From a virus: 64,000 bases of DNA. Every line of letters starts with the position of its first letter. Position 1 is the stretch's first letter. A model generated the notes under the pieces. That model was not told the DNA's origin, ran no database searches, and was given only the letters and a program-made list of their open reading frames with translations. Shown in pieces: positions 47,144-55,628 of this stretch. The stretch lies in IMG/VR virus record IMGVR_UViG_3300043811_000032, positions 34,692-98,691 of that record; one strand, 5' to 3'. The position numbers and the translations under genes are program-made.

Positions 47144-49302
47144 CAATGCACGTCGTTGAGGGTGTAAGTCTGGCTGACAACAGCATCGGCCGACTGTCCT
47201 TGGATGACTATGGTCGTGAACGGGGGCACGGCTACGGAGGCACCGATGTTGTTCGAGTTGCCATGCACAGCGGTCATGTAGTCGTAGCTGGCCTTGTCGG
47301 TCGAGTTCGGGAACGAGATGCCGTTGTTTGTCGGTCCCTGTCCGAACAAGTCACTGCATTGCCACTGTCCGTTCAGACCCGCGTTAGTTGCTCCGGTGTT
47401 CGTGTTCTCGATGGACATGCCGCCAATGATGCCACCGCCGTTCGAGACCGTGGTGATGGTCTGGAACCCGAAGGACGTGTTGAGCAGCGTGCCGGAGAAC
47501 TGGTGGTTAGTGAAGCCACTAGTACCTCCGCTTCCGCCGCTTGTCGTGTTGCTCAGGCACGTCGTCGTGTTCTGGCACATGAAGCACATCTGGCAGGTCT
47601 GCGAGTTGATGTAAACGCTGCCGTTGACCAGCCCCTGCGGTACCGTGTTCGAGTACTGGATGTAGGTATTGCTCTGCGAGCTGTTGCCCATCTTTTCCGG
47701 CACCCAGCCGCCGGTGTTGTTCAAGTTGCTCGCTTTATACTCCACCCACACGCTCTCCTGTGCCTGCAGGATCGTGTTCTGAGCGGCGGAGAATTGCGTG
47801 CCCGGCGAAGTGCCCGACGACTGGTTCGGCAGAGTGATGGTGATGCCGCTGCCGACGCCCGTGTCGTTCTTCATCAGGATGCGGCGACCATCCTGCGGGA
47901 TGTTGCCATCGTACTCGGTCATGCCGAGGATCTTGGAGTTGCCACCCGGCGTGATGTACCAACTGCTCGTCGGCGGGATAGCGACGGTGTTGTTGACCCC
48001 TGCCGTGTTGCTCAGCGCCTGCGAGCTAATATCCTTGCGGTGTTGCCGCAGAGTCTGGCCGGGGCACAGGCCCCAGTACCACGTCCACTTGGAGGTTGTA
48101 GTGTTGTATTTCCAGCTGACCGTATCTCCTGGGTTCAGGTAGACCGTTTTACCATCGATGGTGCTGAGCTGGTTCTGGGATGCCGACGTGCTTTGGTGTG
48201 GCATGGCCATGATCGCCGTGCCGACGTTAATCATCACGACCTGCGTGCCGTCGACTGCGTTTGTCGAGGATATGCCGGACATGACCATGTTGCTGGTCAC
48301 GTTCATCTTGTTGTAGAGCGCCGGTGTCGTGACCCCACCCGTGGTCTGATCGACGTTGTAATTGTTGACGTTACTGGATAGGTTCCGAGCAACGCCCTGC
48401 TGCACGAGAGAGCGGACGTAGAGCGGGGCGAAGAAGCTGGCGGTGTTGTAAGCCGGGCTCTGCGGTTTCATCCGCCCGACGCCGGACATGGTGACGCTAG
48501 AGAACTTCGGCCCCCACTGGAACCGGAACTCCATGTCCATGTTCGGGTCGATGTCATAATTACAGCGCAGACGAGGGTACATCCGCACCACGGCACCTAC
48601 TGGTACCCCGGTGTTGCCATTCTCCTCGTAGGCGGCGCGGAAGTTGACGTCGCCCGTGTTCCAGAAGCAGACGTTGCCGCCAAAAACGTACGGAGGTGGA
48701 GAGTCGCAGAGCACTATCTGGAACACCGAGCCACCGTTGACGTTCGGTAGCACTGCAGAGACCTTGAACAGTCCGTTGTAGCCATCACATGAGTAGCCCC
48801 CCTGTGGCCACACTCCGCCAGAGAAGGCGTAGGTCTGCCCAGTAGAGGGGTTGGTGCCGGTGGCGCCGCTGTAGTAGCCACCATACTCGGTAGGGTTGAT
48901 GCCGGCGATGACGACCGTTTGCCCCACCGCGATGAAGGAGGACAGATCCTCGATCAGGTAGATGGTGGCAGTGTTGCCGACGGCAGTAGCGTTGACTACG
49001 GTGCCTGTGGATTGGTTGGCGCAGTGGCCGATGAGCGGACCGTCCGCGTTCTCGCCAAACCACTCGCCTAGGTTGTCGGGCGTGAGCTTGGCGAAGCTAT
49101 ACGGTTGGTTGCCACCCATGATGATCCCGAGGAACTCGGGAGGGGGTGGCACGGCGCCGTACATGGATCCCTCGGCCTGCTGGACCTGGAGGGAGCCGTC
49201 GGTCCGCCAGTTGAGGGCGGTCTCGATGGCTTGTGCCAAGCGGTTGAGAGCTGGCCAGGCAGAAGGGTGGATGCCGGGCCAGTTGCGTGGGAATCTTGTC
49301 AT
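47143..49302 (-). CDS. Large virion (tail-associated) protein
   Basis: A 719-residue protein beginning MTRFPRNWPGIHPSAWPALN. Almost the whole length is rich in Gly, Asn, Ser, Thr and short beta strands, with aromatic-rich loops (GGYYSGATGTNPSTGQTYAF), as in phage fibres and tail-tip proteins. The C-terminal third has a CQMCFMC pair and a Gly/Asn-rich adhesion-like region. TGATG coupling to both neighbours. It is the best candidate for host recognition; no catalytic domain seen. Confidence 0.6.
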   Translation of the reverse strand: MTRFPRNWPGIHPSAWPALNRLAQAIETALNWRTDGSLQVQQAEGSMYGAVPPPPEFLGIIMGGNQPYSFAKLTPDNLGEWFGENADGPLIGHCANQSTGTVVNATAVGNTATIYLIEDLSSFIAVGQTVVIAGINPTEYGGYYSGATGTNPSTGQTYAFSGGVWPQGGYSCDGYNGLFKVSAVLPNVNGGSVFQIVLCDSPPPYVFGGNVCFWNTGDVNFRAAYEENGNTGVPVGAVVRMYPRLRCNYDIDPNMDMEFRFQWGPKFSSVTMSGVGRMKPQSPAYNTASFFAPLYVRSLVQQGVARNLSSNVNNYNVDQTTGGVTTPALYNKMNVTSNMVMSGISSTNAVDGTQVVMINVGTAIMAMPHQSTSASQNQLSTIDGKTVYLNPGDTVSWKYNTTTSKWTWYWGLCPGQTLRQHRKDISSQALSNTAGVNNTVAIPPTSSWYITPGGNSKILGMTEYDGNIPQDGRRILMKNDTGVGSGITITLPNQSSGTSPGTQFSAAQNTILQAQESVWVEYKASNLNNTGGWVPEKMGNSSQSNTYIQYSNTVPQGLVNGSVYINSQTCQMCFMCQNTTTCLSNTTSGGSGGTSGFTNHQFSGTLLNTSFGFQTITTVSNGGGIIGGMSIENTNTGATNAGLNGQWQCSDLFGQGPTNNGISFPNSTDKASYDYMTAVHGNSNNIGASVAVPPFTTIVIQGQSADAVVSQTYTLNDVH

Positions 49303-50477
49303 CAGTTGAAAATGCTGTTCTTTGCGGGTTGCAAGACCGGGGTCAGGGCGTTGCAGTAGTAGCTCTGCACCTTGCTGGGCTGCTTGAAGATGAAGCTGTG
49401 ATCTTGCTCGTTGTAACGCCAGAACTGGCTGGAGTCGTTGGCGTGGTTCTTGGTGCCCAGCAGGGGCCGCCACCAGCGTTGCGTCGGGATGCTGAACACG
49501 AGGTTATGTCCGTAGCGGAAACCGCCGTCGTTCGCTTGCACGGCACCGACGGGGCACGGGTTGAAGTAGAGCCACTGCAGGTGGATGTCCCAACAGCGTG
49601 GTACCGTGCCGCTGTTGCTCTGGTTGCCGGTTCGTATCCGCACCGGCATGGTCCGCGGCGTGGCTCGGTAGCCCTCGAATAACATCGTGCCAGGTGGCAT
49701 GCTCATGAACTCGTTCTGGTTCACGGTGCCGATACACAGGTCGATGTACGGGAAGCTGACCGAACCGTTTCGCACCCAGTCGTCGCACACCTGCAACCAG
49801 TCGCAACTGACCCGGAATTTGGCCAGTAACAGAGCAAGGCCCTTACTGCCCTGCACTTGCTGCCCTGCACTCGGAGTAGGTCCGTAGGGCTTGTCCTGCC
49901 AGCGGAAGGCGTCTTGCTCTTGCTGTACAAATTCGTTTGCGGGCTCTCGACCCCATACACAATAGCGTTGCGCTTCGGCGGGGAAGTAAACACTGTCAGC
50001 ACCTGCGACAGCCGCATCGGTCAGGATGTCGTAGGGTGGGGTTTCGTACTCGACCGAGAACCGCAGCTGCCGCCACTTGTTGACAGTGCCACCGGCCGCT
50101 CCGTTGCCACCGCCGATGGGCAGCTGACCGCGGGAGCCGACTCCCTGCGGGTTGGAGACACTGACGCCCCACAGCCACGGAAAGAACGGATGCTGAACCG
50201 GCAGGGTGCGGTGCATCACGGCGTTGCCGATGCCCGCTGCTGTCGCTGGCCCACCCGCCTCGGAGTAGCCGATGATGCCGCTGATGACCTTGTCGCTGGC
50301 ATCGTCGAATGGGATCTGCCACTCCTCGGACCACGTGCTGACCCCGTAAGCGAACCGTCCGCCGAGCTGACCGAAGCCCTTGCCGATGTACTGCTGCGAT
50401 GGCTTGACGCCGGATATCTGCGGGTAGATCGTCCCCGGCAGCGGACCACCTGCGACGATGTTCGGCTGGTTAGCCAT
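49302..50477 (-). CDS. Virion structural protein (tail region)
   Basis: A 391-residue protein with a beta-rich, Gly/Pro/Trp-rich sequence and no recognised domain. It lies between the tape-measure-like gene and the large fibre-like protein, the usual location of distal tail or baseplate proteins. The ATG overlaps the tape-measure stop by 8 bases. Confidence 0.55.
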   Translation of the reverse strand: MANQPNIVAGGPLPGTIYPQISGVKPSQQYIGKGFGQLGGRFAYGVSTWSEEWQIPFDDASDKVISGIIGYSEAGGPATAAGIGNAVMHRTLPVQHPFFPWLWGVSVSNPQGVGSRGQLPIGGGNGAAGGTVNKWRQLRFSVEYETPPYDILTDAAVAGADSVYFPAEAQRYCVWGREPANEFVQQEQDAFRWQDKPYGPTPSAGQQVQGSKGLALLLAKFRVSCDWLQVCDDWVRNGSVSFPYIDLCIGTVNQNEFMSMPPGTMLFEGYRATPRTMPVRIRTGNQSNSGTVPRCWDIHLQWLYFNPCPVGAVQANDGGFRYGHNLVFSIPTQRWWRPLLGTKNHANDSSQFWRYNEQDHSFIFKQPSKVQSYYCNALTPVLQPAKNSIFN

Positions 50478-51378
50478 TGGCCGGGTTCCTCGGCTGGTCG
50501 TCGTTCTTACGCTTGGTGTTGTTGGCCGTGGCGCCGGTGTTCTCGGCGATCATCTTCAGGTAATGCTCTTGGCTGAACCCGCGGTTAAGTCCTGCGGTCT
50601 GGAATGACTTGCCCAGCTCCTCGATGCCAACGAGCCCGGTGCCTTGATGAGACTTGCCACGGGCCGATTCACCACCGCCCAGCCACTTGATGATGCCAAA
50701 CAGCAGGCGAGGGAAGAAGTTCATGATCTTGTAGAGGATGACGAACACTTGGGCCAGCAACTTGATGATCGGTGACAGCGCCTGTATGGCATCGCCGAAC
50801 TCCTGAACGACCGGGATCATCGCCTCCAGGATCGGTTGCAGTGCCTCGCCCAGCACCGCCATGATGTCCGACCATGCTCGGTTGAGCTGTTCGACCAGCG
50901 CTGGGTTGAACGCCCCCACGAAGCGCACGGCCATGTCAATGATCATGCCGATAGGGCCGAGGATCTTCGACAGTGCTCCGGCTGCTGCGGAAGCAGCTCC
51001 GCCCAGCTTGGCGATGCCACCGATGCCAGGTAATGCTCCCAGCACTCTACCGCCAGCAGCACCTACGCCCGCCCCAGCTCGGCTGACCATCGCCTGCCCG
51101 GCCTCGAACGACTTCGCCACCGGCGACATGCCCATGCTGCGACGCTGAGCCGACAACGCTTGGTTCATGGCATTGTTGGTGGCGTCCTGTATGATCTTCT
51201 CGAAGTTGGCCACAGCTGACGGCGACATCTTCGGGGCTAGCGTCTGCAGCGACTTCTTCATCGCCTCGATGGGTGCCATGTTCGGCACGATCATCACGTC
51301 GCCAAGCATCTTCTTCATCTGCTTGGTAGCTTCGCTCTGCGCCTTCGGGAATATTTCGATCTCGACCAGTTCTGCCAT
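50470..51378 (-). CDS. Tape-measure-like protein (short)
   Basis: A 302-residue protein directly after the tail chaperone pair, where tape measure genes sit. It has a helical, Met/Lys/Ala-rich start, a Gly/Ala-rich hydrophobic centre (GALPGIGGIAKLGGAASAAA, then ALSKILGPIGMIIDMAVRFV), a second hydrophobic stretch (LLAQVFVILYKIMNFFPRLL) and a polar tail. If tail length scales at about 1.5 angstroms per residue, it would set a tail of about 45 nm. AGGTG precedes the ATG. Confidence 0.65.
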   Translation of the reverse strand: MAELVEIEIFPKAQSEATKQMKKMLGDVMIVPNMAPIEAMKKSLQTLAPKMSPSAVANFEKIIQDATNNAMNQALSAQRRSMGMSPVAKSFEAGQAMVSRAGAGVGAAGGRVLGALPGIGGIAKLGGAASAAAGALSKILGPIGMIIDMAVRFVGAFNPALVEQLNRAWSDIMAVLGEALQPILEAMIPVVQEFGDAIQALSPIIKLLAQVFVILYKIMNFFPRLLFGIIKWLGGGESARGKSHQGTGLVGIEELGKSFQTAGLNRGFSQEHYLKMIAENTGATANNTKRKNDDQPRNPANG

Positions 51379-51381
51379 TGG

Positions 51382-51720
51382 TCACCTGTTGTAGCCTCGG
51401 AACCACTGAGCGAACGCTGCGTCCATCTCGTCTTGACTGGAGCCGAGCGTCTTCATCGCCTTGGCGTTGGCGCCCATCTCCCACAGTTGCCGGTAGCTCA
51501 GCGGGCCGGTCTCAGGGTTGTCGGGGTCGTTGTGCGGCTTGGGCCAGTAGGGCTTGGTCGGGTCGTCATGCATGCTGGGCCGGGCGTACACGTTGACGAT
51601 CAACCCGTCATGAAAGTTCTCCCAGTAGTCACTGAAGCTGACGTTGAACGGCTCGCGCACCAGTAGAGACAGGACCCGGTCCGGTTCTAGTCCCCCGCTC
51701 CCGTCATCGGGGGAGCTAGA
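51382..51720 (-). CDS. Tail assembly chaperone, frameshift extension (gpT-like)
   Basis: In the -1 frame relative to the 51687-52193 gene, this 112-codon stretch reads without stops from the slippery site to TGA 51382 (SSSPDDGSGGLEPDRVLSLL, then VREPFNVSFSDYWENF...). Fused after the slippery site it adds 112 residues to 158 of the first gene, giving 270 residues. An internal GTG at 51660 could also start a 92-residue version, but the frameshift model better fits known tail modules. Confidence 0.75.
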   Translation of the reverse strand, partial: SSSPDDGSGGLEPDRVLSLLVREPFNVSFSDYWENFHDGLIVNVYARPSMHDDPTKPYWPKPHNDPDNPETGPLSYRQLWEMGANAKAMKTLGSSQDEMDAAFAQWFRGYNR

Positions 51721-51726
51721 AAATTT
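51687..51726 (-). promoter_or_regulatory. Programmed -1 ribosomal frameshift site
   Basis: The coding-strand heptamer A-AAT-TTT (51726-51720) is an X-XXY-YYZ slippery site in the chaperone's zero frame. It is followed at once by a hairpin: TCCCCCG (51714-51708) pairs with CGGGGGA (51697-51691), extended by CTAG/CTAG outside a bulged C. The zero-frame TAG (51689-51687) lies in the 3' arm. The -1 frame is then open for 112 codons. Confidence 0.8.
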
Positions 51727-52193
51727 GGCGTGCTGTCGAAGACGCCCTTCAACACCTCGCAGACCATCAACCAGACCGGACCGCCCTTCTCCTGCGATGA
51801 GTCGATCCAGCTGAGCACCTTCTCCTCATTCAGCTTCTGGTCGATCTTCATCACGCGATCAGCACTGCGGGACAGCAGCACGGTCAACTTGGTGAGGGCT
51901 GGCACCTGGTTGATCGATTGCAGGAAGGCGTCTCCGCCCCAGCGGAACGTGCCAGCACCGACTGCCTCGGTCACAGCCCGCATCGACTCTTTGTACTCGT
52001 CTGGCTGTAGCTGTTCCTCCTCCAGCGCCTGCCCACCGGGGCGAAGGTAGAATACCTTCCGGCGGGCTGTGCTCTCCATCCATGTCTCAAACTCAGCCTT
52101 GACCCTTGGCGGGATATGTCCGCGCAGGTACACGTTCCCTTCCGGCAGCGGCAGCTCCACGCAGCTGTCCAGTTTGTTGTAATTCGCTGACAT
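51687..52193 (-). CDS. Tail assembly chaperone (gpG-like)
   Basis: A 168-residue protein immediately before the frameshift partner and the tape-measure-like gene, the classical gpG position. It starts MSANYNKLDSCVELPLPEGN. Most of the sequence is helical, and it ends DSTPNFLAPPMTGAGD after the slippery site. gpG-type proteins coat the tape measure during tail assembly. The identity rests on position and frameshift rather than on sequence similarity. Confidence 0.7.
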   Translation of the reverse strand: MSANYNKLDSCVELPLPEGNVYLRGHIPPRVKAEFETWMESTARRKVFYLRPGGQALEEEQLQPDEYKESMRAVTEAVGAGTFRWGGDAFLQSINQVPALTKLTVLLSRSADRVMKIDQKLNEEKVLSWIDSSQEKGGPVWLMVCEVLKGVFDSTPNFLAPPMTGAGD

Positions 52194-52194
52194 C

Positions 52195-53031
52195 TTAGAT
52201 GCACCCCTTCAGTTGAAAGTAACTCTCGTCTCGTTCCTGTCCCCACGCTGTTGCCGACTGCCAGCATCCCACACCCCAGTGGTTCGTCGCCACCTTCTTC
52301 GTACCGCCCACCCGCACTCCGTGCCTGGCACACCACAGCCCAAAGTTCCAGTCCTCGGGCACGGTCAACGGCACGATGTCGCCGGGGATGTCGTCGGGCA
52401 GCAGACAATCAACTCGGTTCTTCTCGTCAAACTCTGCTAGTATGTGTCGCCCGTCTTCGGTACGGATTGCCAACCGGTCCACCTGTGAGAAGCCTGGAAA
52501 CGTTCGCCACCGCATGTCCCAGCGTAGCGCCATGCAACCGGTGTTGGGGAGAAGGCAAGGATTTCCACAGTGACCGCCGAAAGCTGTGAGCGCGTCTTGT
52601 GCCTCGAACGTGTCCGGCAGTCCTTGCATCTCCTTGGTCGTTATCTTCCGCACCCACTGATGCTGAACGTCTGCATCGCCGATAGCCGTGCTCGTGTGGC
52701 CCTTCTCATCTTTGATCGCCGTAACCGCGTGCATCACGTCGTAGCCGGAATCCAGCTCGTCGAGGAGTACATCGAGCCAGCTGCCCGTCTGAACCGTCGG
52801 CTGCACGTCCGCGTGGAGCATGCAGAAGTAGTCGAACTTCCCCGGCTGGTTGATCCACTGCGACCAGCAACAGTTGAAGTTGTACGCCAAGCAGCCGCTG
52901 GCCAGGTCGTACTCGAAGACGTCAGTGCGGTTGCTGGGTGCCAGCACCAGCGCCGCCTTGATCGTCTCGTGGCGAATCCCTGAATGGTTCGGGATCGCTA
53001 GGAAGCAGACTCTTTTCTTTGTATCGTTCAT
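52195..53031 (-). CDS. Glycosyltransferase-like protein, paralogue 2
   Basis: A 278-residue paralogue of the genes at 45.9 and 57.5 kb: DYFCMLHADVQPT, CLLPNTGCMALRW, TVPEDWNFGLWCARHGVRVG and a terminal HWGVGCW segment. GGAGG precedes ATG 53031, which lies inside the end of the coiled-coil gene upstream. It sits inside the tail module, between minor tail genes and the tail chaperone. It may glycosylate tail proteins. Confidence 0.6.
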   Translation of the reverse strand: MNDTKKRVCFLAIPNHSGIRHETIKAALVLAPSNRTDVFEYDLASGCLAYNFNCCWSQWINQPGKFDYFCMLHADVQPTVQTGSWLDVLLDELDSGYDVMHAVTAIKDEKGHTSTAIGDADVQHQWVRKITTKEMQGLPDTFEAQDALTAFGGHCGNPCLLPNTGCMALRWDMRWRTFPGFSQVDRLAIRTEDGRHILAEFDEKNRVDCLLPDDIPGDIVPLTVPEDWNFGLWCARHGVRVGGTKKVATNHWGVGCWQSATAWGQERDESYFQLKGCI

Positions 53032-53272
53032 AGCTGTCCTCCATCTTGGTGGTGAAAACGTTCAGTCGGTTCAGGATGTGGTCGATGCGGTCGTGCAGCT
53101 TCTCCAGGCAGGGTAGGCAGTGCTTGCACGGGTTGCGGATCACGTCGCTCCGCAGATCGTTGGCCCTCCTCTGCAGCTCGTGCAGCTTGTCCCGCAGTTC
53201 AGCCTCCCTCGGGGTCAACGGCGAACTAGGAGGCGGCGGCTGGATCGGTACTTGGCCCGGGCAGCAGCCCAT
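52922..53272 (-). CDS. Coiled-coil protein with N-terminal Cys cluster
   Basis: A 116-residue protein. It begins MGCCPGQVPIQPPPPSSPLT, so Cys3 and Cys4 follow Met-Gly, then has a long helical section (LRDKLHELQRRANDLRSDVI) and a CKHCLPCLEKLHD cluster. The last 110 bases overlap the glycosyltransferase gene. TGATG coupling upstream. Possibly a tail or connector component. Confidence 0.5.
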   Translation of the reverse strand: MGCCPGQVPIQPPPPSSPLTPREAELRDKLHELQRRANDLRSDVIRNPCKHCLPCLEKLHDRIDHILNRLNVFTTKMEDSYERYKEKSLLPSDPEPFRDSPRDDQGGAGAGTQQPH

Positions 53273-53745
53273 CAGACAGCCCCTCCCGTTGGCACGCTCC
53301 GACGACGCAGCACTAGTGAGTCGAGGAAGGGAGTGTTTCGCAGGTACGCCAGCCACTTCTCGTTGACGGTCTTCTTGTCCACCTTGCGGATGTCCTGCCA
53401 CACGGTGATGTACACGTCCTTGTAGAGTTCGAGCCCGGCCACCTTCTCGTCCTTGCTGAGCGGTTGCACGGTCTGGTGGACCTTCTTTGGAGGCACCTTG
53501 AACTGGCCGAGGTTGGCAGCTTGGTCGAGCGGGATCAGCTCCAGCTTGCCCACGGCGCTGCCGCGGCGGATGATGGGCTGGGCGAACTCGTCCATCAGCA
53601 CGTCATGACCGTTCGGTGCCGGCACGTGGCACTCGTAGTCGCCAGTGGTGACGTCGAACCAGATGACCTTCGGCACACGCTTGCCGGTGCCGGTATCGAT
53701 CACCACGCCGGACGTGTCCTTCTGCTTGCGGCTATCGAGGATCAT
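53272..53745 (-). CDS. Hypothetical 157-residue protein of the tail region
   Basis: MILDSRKQKDTSGVVIDTGT... with a beta-rich N-terminal half and a basic helical end. CGGAGAG precedes the ATG, which overlaps the upstream stop as ATGA. Function unknown; lies between the major tail protein and the tail chaperone. Confidence 0.55.
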   Translation of the reverse strand: MILDSRKQKDTSGVVIDTGTGKRVPKVIWFDVTTGDYECHVPAPNGHDVLMDEFAQPIIRRGSAVGKLELIPLDQAANLGQFKVPPKKVHQTVQPLSKDEKVAGLELYKDVYITVWQDIRKVDKKTVNEKWLAYLRNTPFLDSLVLRRRSVPTGGAV

Positions 53746-54065
53746 TGTTGCTCTCCGTTCTTGACATGCGGCATGAAGTTCTCGATGGCCTCTCCCCTTG
53801 CTTGCTTCATGAAGGCTGCTGTAGCACCGTAGAACGTCTGCCTTTCCTCCGGTGCCTTCTGCTCCACGTGAGCTTCCTGCACGTCCATCGCAGCGTCTTC
53901 GATGGCTTCCAGCTGGGACTCGTCGACGGTCACAGTGATGGTGGCGGTGACGGCCCCGTTCTTGGGGAAGTGAAAATGCAGGTCGTGTACGGTCCTCGGG
54001 TCGATGCCGAACGAGCTGATGACCTGCTGCAGGCGCAGCGAGTATCCTCGCGGTGCTTGAAACAT
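53742..54065 (-). CDS. Hypothetical 107-residue protein
   Basis: MFQAPRGYSLRLQQVISSFG... with a strand-rich ATITVTVDESQLEAI section and a polar helical end. AAGGAG precedes the ATG. Located just after the major tail protein gene. Not recognised. Confidence 0.55.
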   Translation of the reverse strand: MFQAPRGYSLRLQQVISSFGIDPRTVHDLHFHFPKNGAVTATITVTVDESQLEAIEDAAMDVQEAHVEQKAPEERQTFYGATAAFMKQARGEAIENFMPHVKNGEQQ

Positions 54066-54074
54066 CGGTGCTCC

Positions 54075-54569
54075 TTACGTGATGGCCGGTATCTTCTGGT
54101 TGCCGGACGGGTCGGTATACGGACCCTGACTCCAGCAATCTGCTTCGAAGTTGACTGTGCCCCGCGCCGTGCTGCTGACCTTGGCGGACGAGCAGCCCCA
54201 GAATGGGAATATGTAGAACGACTTCACGGCGTCGAGCTGACTGGTGTAGACCGTAGTAGCGTCGTTGTTCGTGCCGCCGTCGTCGCGAGGGAACAGGCCC
54301 GGCGGATCGTTGGCGTACGGATTATTAGCGGCGTCCCATACGCCCTTGAGGCTGTACTCCGCCTCGCGGATGCCGGAGATGGCCTCGCCGTAGCTGTTGT
54401 CCTCGAAGTTGGTCGTGTCGAGCTTCTCGCCCTTGTCGGTGACAGTGTACTCATTCTGAAAGAGCTTGTTGCCGCCGATCTGCACGCGGCTGGTGCGCCC
54501 TGCGCGAAACGTGCCGGTGATGACACCAAGGCAGCCACACCAGAGCAGCAGCGATAGCAAAGTGGTCAT
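54075..54569 (-). CDS. Major tail tube protein with hydrophobic N-terminus
   Basis: A 164-residue protein with the long-tailed-phage tube signature: EYTVTDKGEKLDTTNFEDNS, GIREAEYSLKGVWDAANNPY, and VNFEADCWSQGPYTDPSG. It should polymerise into the tail tube around the tape measure. The first 20 residues (MTTLLSLLLWCGCLGVITGT) form an added hydrophobic segment; the usual start would be near residue 19. AAGGAG lies directly before ATG 54569, so the extension appears to be translated. Confidence 0.7.
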   Translation of the reverse strand: MTTLLSLLLWCGCLGVITGTFRAGRTSRVQIGGNKLFQNEYTVTDKGEKLDTTNFEDNSYGEAISGIREAEYSLKGVWDAANNPYANDPPGLFPRDDGGTNNDATTVYTSQLDAVKSFYIFPFWGCSSAKVSSTARGTVNFEADCWSQGPYTDPSGNQKIPAIT

Positions 54570-54577
54570 GGTACTCC

Positions 54578-55072
54578 TTAGGCGTGCTGGACGCCGGTTG
54601 CTTGGATGCCACCGCTGGTGTTCTGGAGCTGAGTAGCGCTGATAGCCACGCCCAGCACGGTGACGTAGAGCCCGGTGGCGAGGTCGCTGACCGGTGCGAT
54701 GTTGCCGGCATTGGCCGAGATGACGTAGGTCTGACCCACGACCATAGCCGTGTTGCCGGTGAAGATCGTGCCGGACTTCCAACCTTGGAACGGTTGGCCA
54801 CCGCCGGGGCAACTGCTCAACGCGACGCAGGCTCCGGTCGTGCCGCTGTTCTGCTGGACACTGTTGCTCTGGGCTGGTGCCCATAGTCCGGTAGTGCTAC
54901 TCTGGTAGAGTGTCTGCCCGGCGGTGAAGGCTTGTGCCGACGTGCCACTGATGTACTGATTGCCACTGATGAGTCCGTTGACATTCGCCGCGTTGATGGT
55001 CAGGTCAGCCCGTAGCCAACTGAGCAGCCACAGGACCGCCGCTGCACCGAGCAGCAGTAGAATCACGGTCAT
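54578..55072 (-). CDS. Virion protein with N-terminal membrane segment
   Basis: A 164-residue protein starting MTVILLLLGAAAVLWLLSWL, a single membrane anchor or signal, then a Gly/Ser/Thr/Asn-rich beta domain with GQTLYQSSTTGLW and GLYVTVLGVAISATQLQ blocks reminiscent of capsid or tail decoration domains. AGGAGG precedes the ATG. It directly precedes the major tail protein gene. Its role is unclear. Confidence 0.55.
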   Translation of the reverse strand: MTVILLLLGAAAVLWLLSWLRADLTINAANVNGLISGNQYISGTSAQAFTAGQTLYQSSTTGLWAPAQSNSVQQNSGTTGACVALSSCPGGGQPFQGWKSGTIFTGNTAMVVGQTYVISANAGNIAPVSDLATGLYVTVLGVAISATQLQNTSGGIQATGVQHA

Positions 55073-55085
55073 TTCTCTATTCCTC

Positions 55086-55628
55086 CTATGGGGTGTTGAT
55101 TTGGTAGCCGACGCCCGCCGTGTACTTCGCCATGCCGACCCACACGCGCCCGCCGGTCGGATCGCGGATCTCCTCCTTGAGAATCTCGTAGCTCTCCCGC
55201 TGCCAATGGTGCATGTAAAACGTGCCCACGTCGCCATTGAGCCGGTCACACTGGATACTAAACGAGTCAAGATAAGCGATGATGCTGTTCTTCTTGAGCT
55301 GGTACGGACTGGTGACGAGCCCCACCATCGGCGGTGCGAACGGACTGTTCACGCTGCCACAGTAGACCTTGACCGTGACCTCGTAGACCTCGATGTCGCT
55401 GCCCTCGAAGTTGGGCTCGATCTTTGACTCAGCTACGTCGAATAGGACGTAGGGAAACACGGGTCCGCCCGAGTTAGGCGCTCCCGGCACCGGCTCGGGG
55501 ATCTCTCGATACCACGGGCTACCTGGTTGGGGCTGCGTGGGCGACGCCGAACCCCACTGGATCAGGCCGGCACCGCTGCCGCTGTTCTGCATCAAGACTA
55601 CCAGTCGGGCGTGCAGGGTGTCGATCAC
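55086..55628 (-). CDS. Tail terminator / connector-like protein
   Basis: A 180-residue protein with GTG start overlapping the upstream stop. The order (VIDTLHARLVVLMQNSG start, FPYVLFDVAESKIEPNFEGS, EVYEVTVKVYCG, and RESYEILKEE) is that of minor tail U/Gp-like proteins that cap the tail tube. Position between the HK97 gp10-like and tail tube genes fits. Confidence 0.6.
   Translation of the reverse strand: MIDTLHARLVVLMQNSGSGAGLIQWGSASPTQPQPGSPWYREIPEPVPGAPNSGGPVFPYVLFDVAESKIEPNFEGSDIEVYEVTVKVYCGSVNSPFAPPMVGLVTSPYQLKKNSIIAYLDSFSIQCDRLNGDVGTFYMHHWQRESYEILKEEIRDPTGGRVWVGMAKYTAGVGYQINTP

Noticed and set aside
47101-48381. 426-codon rightward open frame
   Set aside because: Antisense to the large virion protein; composition dominated by Arg/Val/Ala/Asp with no motif.
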